Part shown: positions 1 through 5,785 of the stretch, in pieces
Layout of the letters: the number at the start of each line of letters is the position of its first letter
Numbering within the stretch: position 1 is the first letter of the stretch
NCBI GenBank assembly: GCA_028696635.1
Contig: JAQVGR010000078.1
Coordinates: forward strand, 1-7,161
Reading direction: 5' to 3'
Length of the DNA stretch: 7,161 nucleotides
From: Candidatus Krumholzibacteriia bacterium
GTDB lineage: Bacteria; Krumholzibacteriota; Krumholzibacteriia; Krumholzibacteriales; Krumholzibacteriaceae
Translations under genes and position numbers: made by a program
The notes under the pieces: model-generated
The model's input: only the letters and a program-made list of their open reading frames with translations
Database searches by the model: none
Told to the model about the DNA's origin: nothing

Positions 1-831
1 TGCTTCTTCGCGAGCGACTTGCACGGGCGGATGGAGCGGTACTGCGCCCTCCTCGGGGCGATGAGTGCCGAGCGGCCCCGCGCCGTCTTCATCCGCGGGG
101 ACATCCTCCCCCCTCCCGGCCGGGGGGAGCACGACGACTTCATCGCCGGGTATCTGCTGCCGCAGCTCGAGATCGTCCGCGATGTCCTCGGCGGCGACTA
201 CCCGCGGATCTTCCTCATCCTGGGGAACGACGATCCGCGCGCCGCGGAGCGGCCGCTCGCCGAAAGCGATCTCGTCTCGTATATCCACAACCGCGCGGAG
301 CCGTTCGGGCGCTGGACCGTCTACGGGTACGCCAACGTCCCGCCCACCCCCTTCATGCTCAAGGACTGGGAGCGGTACGACGTCTCGCGCTTCGTCGATC
401 CCGGCTCTGTCGCGCCGGACGAGGGGTTCCGCACAGTGGAGGCTCCCTGCGACGAGGTCCGCTTCGCCACTATCGCGGAGGACCTCGAGGCGCTCGCCGG
501 GAACCGAAACCTCTCCGCCTCCGTCTTCCTCTTCCACTCCCCCCCGTACCGGACTGCGCTCGACCGCGCGGCCCTCGACGGGCGGATGGTCGACCACGTC
601 CCGCTCGACATTCACGTGGGGAGCATCGCGATACGGCGGTTCATCGAGGAGCGCCGCCCGCTGCTGACCCTGCACGGGCACATCCACGAGTCGGCGCGGC
701 TGACCGGCTCGTGGATCGAGCGGATCGGGCCGACGGTCGCGCTGTCGGCGGCGCACGACGGGCCCGAGCTCGCCCTGGTCCGGTTCGACCTGGAGGACCC
801 CGGGGGCGCGGTCAGGGAGCTGATCGGCTGA
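1..831 (+). CDS. Calcineurin-like metallophosphoesterase, 5' end cut by window edge
   Basis: The reading frame is open from base 1 to a TGA at 829-831, giving 276 visible residues. The metal-binding motifs of the calcineurin-like phosphoesterase fold appear in order: S-D-L-H-G at residues 5-9 (D6, H8), R-G-D at 32-34, L-G-N-D-D at 74-78, F-H-S at 178-180, and G-H-I-H at 226-229. These would bind a two-metal centre that hydrolyses a phosphoester; the substrate (nucleotide, cyclic nucleotide or protein phosphate) cannot be told. Because the first motif usually lies within about ten residues of the N-terminus, only a few codons are probably missing. TTG at 19 is a poor start because it would remove the aspartate of the first motif. 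No signal peptide or membrane segment is visible, so the enzyme is probably cytoplasmic. It converges on the operon to its right and is not co-transcribed with it. Confidence 0.88.
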   Translation, partial: CFFASDLHGRMERYCALLGAMSAERPRAVFIRGDILPPPGRGEHDDFIAGYLLPQLEIVRDVLGGDYPRIFLILGNDDPRAAERPLAESDLVSYIHNRAEPFGRWTVYGYANVPPTPFMLKDWERYDVSRFVDPGSVAPDEGFRTVEAPCDEVRFATIAEDLEALAGNRNLSASVFLFHSPPYRTALDRAALDGRMVDHVPLDIHVGSIAIRRFIEERRPLLTLHGHIHESARLTGSWIERIGPTVALSAAHDGPELALVRFDLEDPGGAVRELIG

Positions 832-835
832 TCAG
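828..835. other. Tail-to-tail stop codons inside the palindrome CTGATCAG
   Basis: The TGA of the phosphoesterase gene (829-831) is followed directly by TCA (832-834), which is the TGA stop of the minus-strand gene. Together they form TGATCA inside an 8-base perfect palindrome. The convergent genes therefore have no intergenic bases. I see no GC-rich hairpin followed by a T-run on either side, so any transcription end lies inside the opposing gene or is factor-dependent. Confidence 0.9.
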
Positions 836-3800
836 TCCTTCTGCTTCATCGGGAGCGGCCGGGCGGCGTCGGTCACCGCGCCGATCTTGACGGCGTAGCT
901 CGAGCGGGCGGCGATGTCCCCGTCGGTGACGAAGTGGACGTCGAGCAGCCCGCCGGTGCGGTACCCGGTGCGCAGGTAGTTGATCTCGTCGAGGCAGAGG
1001 CTCCATCCCTCGAGCCAGCACTCGAGCTCGGTGCGCTGCTCCCCGGTCCCCCGGACGTGTACGATCAGGTCGATGTCGCTCCCCGGCCCGGCCGTGGCGT
1101 TCTTCGTGCTGCCGAAGACGTAGATCGCCTCGACGCCGAACCGCTCCGGGTCGAGCCGCCGGGCGATCTGCTCCGCCATTCGCAGCCGCCACATCCAGGT
1201 ATGGTCGACCGGGGCCGATTCGTCGGCCTCGGGAAGCTCGATCTCCGCTTCGCCGGTTCCCGGCCGGGCGAGCAGCCCCACCGCCTCGCCGAGCTCGGCG
1301 TTCATGAGCACGCGCAGCACGAGACCGTCGGTCTCGCGGGGGACGTCGATCAGGCGTATCGTATCGGCGAGGTGGGCGTACTCGGGGAGCACGTCGGGCA
1401 GGATATTTCCCGCGCCGAGGAGAAACCGTTCGTTGAAGACGATACCCTCGTCGTCGGGAAAGAGCGGCAGGTAGCGTATCCTCCCCTCGACGAGGTCCTG
1501 GAAGAAGTGCGTGCCGAACGAGAGGTCGGGCATGTAGTTTCCCTTGCGCCGCGCGATCTCGATCAGCACCGCCGTGTTGTTGATGTCCGAGTAGGTCACG
1601 CTCACGCCGAGCTTGATGTCGCCGCGGCTCCCCCATCGTCCCGGCCCCATCAGGATGAACTGCCTCTTGGGGAGCAGTTTGTTCAGCTTGCCCACCGCCC
1701 TGCCGACGGCGAGCAGGTCGTCTCTGCCCGGCAGATCCGTGTACGAGTCGGGATCGACGTAGACGATGTGCGTGATCTCGGGGACGCGCCCGTTCGAGAT
1801 GTAGCGCTCGGCCGAGAAGACGATCGATTCCTCCGGGACGTCCTTGGGAATCGGCGCCGGCACGCTGTCCTCCGAGGAGCTCTGCGGGCGGCACTGGAGG
1901 AGGTAGAAGTCCCTTCCGTCGTGCGCGAACTCGATATCGACCGGCGTGCCGAGCTTCTCCTCGAGCAGGGTGCGGATGCGGTCGATCATCGGGACGAAGT
2001 CGGTGTCGGCGATCAGCCCGTCGAAGGTGAAGACGAGATCGTCGCGCCCGGCGTCGACGCCGAGACCGAACGGCTTGCGCAGGCGATGCCCGTCGAACAC
2101 CGAGACCATCCGCTCGATCATCGGCAGATCGTTCCCGCACGCCCGCGTGAAATCGCCGATATCGAGCGACTCGAAGCTGTTCGTCCGCAGATTGATCGCG
2201 TCCAGCTTCTTCGGCGAGTAGTAGACGATCTCCTCGGTCGCCACGTTCACGCGTAGCCCCGGCTGGCCGGGAGCGACGAGTATCGGGTAGTCGTCGCTGA
2301 GCCGGTCGACGGCCCGCGTCCCCAGCCCCGGCACCATCCGCAGCAGACCGTCCTCGCGCCTGATCCGCGGCGACCAGCGGAACTCGTTGCGGCTGAAGAC
2401 GACCCCGGCGAAGGCGGGCAGGAAGTAGTCGCCGACGCGCGTCCCGACGACCTCCTGAATCATGATCCCCATCTCCTCGCTGAAATCGAGCAGGCCCCGC
2501 TCGGCGCGGTATTCGATCGGATCCGGTCCGAAGGTCGAGGCGTACACCTCGGCGATCGCGTCGAGAATGGCGTCGAGCCGCTCCTGCTTGCTCCCCTGGT
2601 TGGCGAGGAAGAGGCTCTTGTACTTCCCCGAGAAGGCCGCGCCGAGGCTGTCCTCGAGCAGGCTCGAGCTGCGGATGATCAGGGGGCGTCCCTCGCAGTC
2701 GTCGAGGATCATCGACAGCCCCTGCACCATCTCGGGGGGGAACCTCCCGCCCTTGTACGTCTGTATCACGTGGGGGTACTCGAGGCGGACCTGGTTGATG
2801 TCCTTGTACTTCTGCTCGACCACCTCCTCGAGGTTGTTGTACTGGTTGAAGCGAAGGAGCATGTCGGAGGTGATGTACCAGCTCCGCGGCGTCCTGATCC
2901 CGCGCAGCAGAGGGTCGTCGACGGCGGCCTGCCTGATGATGCGGTCGGCGAGGAACAGCCCCGCCGCCTTCCCGCCGAGTCTTCCGTAGCTCTCCGTCGA
3001 GTAGATGATCCGGTCGAGGAACTGGAAGAAGTTCGAGATCCTCGTGTATTTCTTGGCGACGTTGATGTAGTCGAGCTGGGTCGAGAGGAACCGCCGGATC
3101 AGCGAGACGACGACGCTGACGTTCGAGGCCGGCGAGAGCTCGACCCCCACCTGCGCCATGTCCCGGTACTGCTGCAGCGCCTCGATCACTCCGGCGAGGG
3201 ACTGTTGCCGGTCGGCGATGTGCACGAGGAACTTCAGACGGTCGTTCTGTATCCACTTGCGCAGGTAGGAGAGTATCTGCCCCTCGGTGTAGTGGCGCGA
3301 GGCGATCTCGAGGATCCGCGCGCTCATCGCGTCGGTCATGTTGAAGGGCGAGAGGCGGCTCGGTATGTTCGAGTCGGCCGCCGCCTCGTCGGCGGAGCCC
3401 CCCCCCGCCGGCGCTGCGGACGTGCGCAGATCCTCCGCCTCGGAGACTCCGCTCCAGCTGAGCTGGTTGAGCATCTTCTCGGAGATCCGCAGGAAGAGGC
3501 TGCGGTCGGTCTGGCGCAGCAGATCGAGGACGACCTGCCAGTCGCCGCTCGTTTCCTCCTCCTGATCCTCGAGCCTGTCCTCTGCGATCTCGAGCAGGTG
3601 GCGGCTGAGCATGAAGCTGCCGATGCGGCCGGCGATCGTCGTCAGCAGCCGCTTCTCCTCGCGCAGGAACGGCCCCTCGTCCGCCTCGGGGCGCTCCTCG
3701 AGATAATATATCCTGATCTCGCCGGCCTTCCTGCCGCGCACGGCGATATCGGCCTCCAGCACCCACCGGGATGCGGCGAAATCGGGGGAGTAGTACCGCT

Positions 3801-4005
3801 CGGTCCCGACGGCGATCTCGGCGCGGGCGATCTCCGCGTGCTGCCATCCCAAGGGGAGTATCCGGGCGATCTCGCGGTAGATCTCCTCCGCCGGCGACTC
3901 CGTCCGCTTGAGGATCTCCTCGACGCGGTAGAGGCACTCGAGCTCCTTCTCCCGCTCGCGGAACGACCCCAGCAGGTCCTCCGGTATTCCGTTGAGATCA
4001 TTCAT
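832..4005 (-). CDS. Multidomain PEP/pyruvate-binding (PPDK_N-type ATP-grasp) protein with GAF-like and nucleotidyltransferase domains
   Basis: This is a 1057-residue soluble protein. Residues about 15-140 resemble a GAF sensory domain. Residues about 150-325 are mostly helical, with an Ala/Gly linker near 196-212. Residues about 328-708 are the ATP-binding domain of the PEP synthase/pyruvate phosphate dikinase type: L-G-G-K at 343-346, I-R-S-S-S at 444-448 with ED at 451-452, I-Q-E-V-V at 516-520, D-I-E-F at 690-693 and L-Q-C-R-P at 703-707. D690, E692, Q704 and R706 match the nucleotide and metal positions known in dikinases. Residues about 725-890 hold a domain with P-G-R-W-G-S (788-793) and F-G-T-H-F-F (830-835), shared with the upstream neighbour. 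Residues about 935-1050 are a nucleotidyltransferase with GS (965-966), D977/D979 and a likely third acid at D1022. The phosphohistidine swivel domain and PEP barrel are absent, so it is not a complete PEP synthase. The start at 4005 overlaps the upstream gene by 8 bases. Reaction and target are unknown. Confidence 0.85.
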   Translation of the reverse strand: MNDLNGIPEDLLGSFREREKELECLYRVEEILKRTESPAEEIYREIARILPLGWQHAEIARAEIAVGTERYYSPDFAASRWVLEADIAVRGRKAGEIRIYYLEERPEADEGPFLREEKRLLTTIAGRIGSFMLSRHLLEIAEDRLEDQEEETSGDWQVVLDLLRQTDRSLFLRISEKMLNQLSWSGVSEAEDLRTSAAPAGGGSADEAAADSNIPSRLSPFNMTDAMSARILEIASRHYTEGQILSYLRKWIQNDRLKFLVHIADRQQSLAGVIEALQQYRDMAQVGVELSPASNVSVVVSLIRRFLSTQLDYINVAKKYTRISNFFQFLDRIIYSTESYGRLGGKAAGLFLADRIIRQAAVDDPLLRGIRTPRSWYITSDMLLRFNQYNNLEEVVEQKYKDINQVRLEYPHVIQTYKGGRFPPEMVQGLSMILDDCEGRPLIIRSSSLLEDSLGAAFSGKYKSLFLANQGSKQERLDAILDAIAEVYASTFGPDPIEYRAERGLLDFSEEMGIMIQEVVGTRVGDYFLPAFAGVVFSRNEFRWSPRIRREDGLLRMVPGLGTRAVDRLSDDYPILVAPGQPGLRVNVATEEIVYYSPKKLDAINLRTNSFESLDIGDFTRACGNDLPMIERMVSVFDGHRLRKPFGLGVDAGRDDLVFTFDGLIADTDFVPMIDRIRTLLEEKLGTPVDIEFAHDGRDFYLLQCRPQSSSEDSVPAPIPKDVPEESIVFSAERYISNGRVPEITHIVYVDPDSYTDLPGRDDLLAVGRAVGKLNKLLPKRQFILMGPGRWGSRGDIKLGVSVTYSDINNTAVLIEIARRKGNYMPDLSFGTHFFQDLVEGRIRYLPLFPDDEGIVFNERFLLGAGNILPDVLPEYAHLADTIRLIDVPRETDGLVLRVLMNAELGEAVGLLARPGTGEAEIELPEADESAPVDHTWMWRLRMAEQIARRLDPERFGVEAIYVFGSTKNATAGPGSDIDLIVHVRGTGEQRTELECWLEGWSLCLDEINYLRTGYRTGGLLDVHFVTDGDIAARSSYAVKIGAVTDAARPLPMKQKD
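856..1203 (-). other. C-terminal nucleotidyltransferase domain (Pol beta/MNT superfamily)
   Basis: This segment encodes about residues 935-1050 of the 1057-residue protein. The superfamily signature hG[GS]x(8-13)Dh[DE]h is met by V-F-G-S (963-966) followed by S-D-I-D-L (976-980). A third carboxylate is probably supplied by D1022 in L-L-D-V-H. All three acidic positions are present, so the domain looks catalytically competent rather than decayed. Members of this superfamily transfer NMP groups to proteins, RNA or small molecules; the acceptor here is not identifiable. Confidence 0.82.
1336..1833 (-). other. GRWG / GTHFF domain of the larger ATP-grasp protein
   Basis: This covers about residues 725-890. 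It starts with a hairpin-like stretch (I-S-N-G-R-V, 736-741), then P-G-R-W-G-S-R-G-D (788-796), S-D-I-N-N-T (806-811), and P-D-L-S-F-G-T-H-F-F-Q-D-L (826-838). The same order occurs in the upstream paralogue at 4061-4483. It occupies the place where a PEP synthase would carry its phosphohistidine swivel domain. I do not recognise a characterised function for it. Confidence 0.7.
3398..3406 (-). repeat. Nine-base homopolymer (G9 on the coding strand) inside the large ATP-grasp gene
   Basis: Nine consecutive C on the plus strand read as G9 in the coding direction and encode the Gly run at residues 201-203 of the linker between the GAF-like and ATP-grasp parts. The frame is intact across the tract here. 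A one-base slip would remove the ATP-grasp and nucleotidyltransferase domains. Confidence 0.85.
3586..3963 (-). other. N-terminal GAF-like sensory domain
   Basis: This encodes about residues 15-140. The pattern is that of GAF modules in bacterial sensor proteins: a leading helix (L-Y-R-V-E-E-I-L, 25-32), L-P-L-G-W-Q-H (50-56), Y-Y-S-P-D-F (71-76), and the closing G-P-F-L-R-E-E-K-R-L-L (111-121) with a long helix. The bound ligand cannot be deduced. It is missing from the shorter paralogue upstream. Confidence 0.65.
3998..4005 (-). other. 8-base stop/start overlap between the two ATP-grasp genes, with Shine-Dalgarno inside the upstream gene
   Basis: On the minus strand the bases ATGAATGA contain the ATG of the 1057-residue protein and end with the TGA of the 585-residue protein. 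Just upstream lies GGGGTGATC (4010-4018 region), of which GGTGATC matches the 3' part of the extended Shine-Dalgarno consensus, and the G-run is 9 bases from the ATG. The arrangement supports this start and suggests translational coupling. Confidence 0.82.
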
Positions 4006-5755
4006 GAACGATCACCCCGCGCCCCCTGCGGCCGTCGACCCTGATGGAGAGCGGCGCGGCGCAGCGGACGTGCCTGATGTATTCGGTCTCCGCGACGGCA
4101 GGCTGTCCGGCCAGCCAGTCCCAGTCTATCGCGTACGGGCCGTCATGGCGAACGGAGAAATAGAGGATCCGGAAACTGGTCACGTTGTGGAAGAAATGCG
4201 AGCCCTGGCTCAGCATGAATTGCAGGTCGGGGCTCGAGGCCTCGACGATCACCCGCGCCCCCGAGATCTGCCCGAAATCGACCGGGATCCCGCCGAGGGG
4301 ATCGGTCGTCCCCCATCGGCCGAACCCGATCAGCACGTACGGCACCCGCTCGTCGAGCAGCGAGGAGTTGATCCGCTCGAGATCGGAGGCCATGCTCCGG
4401 GTCCTGCGCACGTCGAACCGCTCGGGGACGGCGTAGACGACATCCCGGATCGTCTCGATCGCGCCGTTGCCCAGCACGCGCTCGGAGGCGAGCACGACAC
4501 CGGGGCCGGCGAGCTCCTCGCGCGCCACCTCGACCTGTTCGGTCGAGACGACCATCGGGCGCACCTGGAGGAACCCGAAGTCGGCCGGGGCGCATTCGCG
4601 GCGGCCGAGGCGCATGGCGAACTCTATCTCGACCATCGCGCCGAGCGAGTCCTCGCAGGTTTTCTTCAGCTCGCGCAGCAGGTCGGCGAGCGGCAGGACC
4701 TCGTCCTTGAGTATCGGGGCGAAATCCACCACGCGGGGGCCTTCCTCCTCGATCCCGCTCGTGATCCGGTCGTCCTGGGCGTTGTAGGTGGAGGCGATAT
4801 GGCGCAGCGACCCGTCGTATCCGGCCTCCTCGAGGCCGTACTGCATCAGGTACTCGGTCTCCTCGATCGGGTTGTACGCGGGGGGCTTGCCCATGTTGAT
4901 CGCCCAGAACCTCGTCTGCGTGTGCTTGAGCATGTCGCCGATCGATTTGAACGGCGGGTTGGCCCGCGGGTACGGCGGCGAGAAGGCCCACGAGACGCCG
5001 TCGTCGACGATCGTCCTGCCGAGCCCCAGGGCGAGCTCGGCCACGCCGTCCTCGGGCTCCGAGCCGCTCGCCGGGTAGAAATTGTACGAGCGCAGCACTC
5101 CCGAGACGTGCGGATAGAAGCGGTCCCCGAACCGGTCGCCGACCACTTCCTGTATCACCACCGCCATCTTCTCGTCGCGCGTCGTGTGATGGGTCGCCCG
5201 CATGTAGTTGCGCGCCGCCCGGAAGAAGGTCGAGGCGTAGACGAACTTGACCGCCTCGTCGAGGGCGCGGAACCGCGCGTCGGCGTCGGGCTGGTTGTTG
5301 GGGACCATCTTCGTCGCGTAGACGCTGGCGAACGGCTCGAACATCGCGTCCTCGAGCATGCTCGACGAGCGCACGGCGAGCGGCGCGTGGGCCTGCTGCA
5401 CGAGCGCCCGCAGGTCTCCGACCAGCGTGACGGGAAGACTGGCCTGCTGGAAACGATGCGCGATCATCTCGTCGGCGTCGTCCCGGCCGATCTTCGCGAG
5501 AAGATCGTTCTGTTTCATGAAGGCGTCGAACAGGTCGGTCGTGAGCACCGTGAGGGTCGGGATATTCACCGATATGCCGGGTTTGAACGATCCGCCGACG
5601 CTCGACTCGAGGATCCCCTTGACCCGGGCGAGTCCGTGGGCCTTCCCCCCGAGCTCCCCCGACCCTATGAAGGTGAACCGGTCCGATCCGGAGAAGAAAC
5701 TCCGATCGAACCGGCTCAGCGAGGCGCGGTGCGGATTGTAGGAACGCTTTCCCAT
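3998..5755 (-). CDS. Short PEP/pyruvate-binding (PPDK_N-type ATP-grasp) protein without phosphohistidine domain
   Basis: This is a 585-residue soluble protein. Residues about 25-402 form a PEP synthase/dikinase-type ATP-binding domain: L-G-G-K-A-H-G-L (35-42), V-R-S-S-S-M-L-E-D (128-136), I-Q-E-V-V-G-D-R-F-G-D (201-211), A-L-G-L-G (242-246), V-E-I-E-F-A (375-380) and L-Q-V-R-P (396-400). E378, Q397 and R399 match dikinase nucleotide/metal positions; the usual Asp two before that Glu is E376 here. Residues about 425-565 carry the G-R-W-G (479-482) and Q-G-S-H-F-F (517-522) motifs also found in the downstream protein. The protein ends there, so it has no swivel domain, no PEP barrel, no GAF and no nucleotidyltransferase, against roughly 800-900 residues for a full PEP synthase. 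The ATG at 5755 follows GGAAGGGG in the 30-base gap after the dehydrogenase gene. It probably arose from the same ancestor as its neighbour. The activity is unknown; an automatic label of PEP synthase would overstate it. Confidence 0.85.
   Translation of the reverse strand: MGKRSYNPHRASLSRFDRSFFSGSDRFTFIGSGELGGKAHGLARVKGILESSVGGSFKPGISVNIPTLTVLTTDLFDAFMKQNDLLAKIGRDDADEMIAHRFQQASLPVTLVGDLRALVQQAHAPLAVRSSSMLEDAMFEPFASVYATKMVPNNQPDADARFRALDEAVKFVYASTFFRAARNYMRATHHTTRDEKMAVVIQEVVGDRFGDRFYPHVSGVLRSYNFYPASGSEPEDGVAELALGLGRTIVDDGVSWAFSPPYPRANPPFKSIGDMLKHTQTRFWAINMGKPPAYNPIEETEYLMQYGLEEAGYDGSLRHIASTYNAQDDRITSGIEEEGPRVVDFAPILKDEVLPLADLLRELKKTCEDSLGAMVEIEFAMRLGRRECAPADFGFLQVRPMVVSTEQVEVAREELAGPGVVLASERVLGNGAIETIRDVVYAVPERFDVRRTRSMASDLERINSSLLDERVPYVLIGFGRWGTTDPLGGIPVDFGQISGARVIVEASSPDLQFMLSQGSHFFHNVTSFRILYFSVRHDGPYAIDWDWLAGQPAVAETEYIRHVRCAAPLSIRVDGRRGRGVIVHE
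4061..4483 (-). other. GRWG / GSHFF domain of the shorter ATP-grasp protein
   Basis: This covers about residues 425-565. The order matches the domain in the larger protein: a hairpin with G-N-G-A-I-E (429-434), a helix ending in L-E-R-I-N (459-463), I-G-F-G-R-W-G-T (476-483), G-Q-I-S-G-A (495-500) and P-D-L-Q-F-M-L-S-Q-G-S-H-F-F (509-522). The histidine (H520, codon 4196-4198) lines up with H833 of the paralogue. Confidence 0.7.
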
Positions 5756-5785
5756 CTCGCCCCTTCCGCTCTCGCGGAAGACGGC
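5756..5785 (-). promoter_or_regulatory. Short intergenic gap with ribosome binding site
   Basis: Thirty bases separate the TAG of the dehydrogenase gene (5786-5788) from the ATG of the short ATP-grasp gene. Reading the minus strand, the gap ends in GGAAGGGGCGAG before ATG, a good Shine-Dalgarno sequence with the GGAAGG core six bases from the start. I see no hairpin or promoter, which fits co-transcription of the two genes. Confidence 0.7.

Noticed and set aside
790..880. A transcription terminator between the convergent genes
   Set aside because: I found no stable hairpin with a following T-run on either strand; only the short CTGATCAG palindrome is present.
934..2256. Long plus-strand open frames antisense to the large ATP-grasp gene (934-2256 and 2770-4044)
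   Set aside because: Composition is that of antisense frames in high-G+C DNA and no motif or ribosome binding site supports them.
812..3937. A 1041-codon open frame on the minus strand, offset from the large ATP-grasp gene
   Set aside because: It is Arg-rich and motif-free and overlaps a gene with intact domain motifs in another frame.
832..5755. Annotating either ATP-grasp protein as PEP synthase or pyruvate phosphate dikinase
   Set aside because: The phosphohistidine swivel domain and the PEP/pyruvate-binding barrel are absent from both proteins, and neither is encoded as a separate gene in the window.
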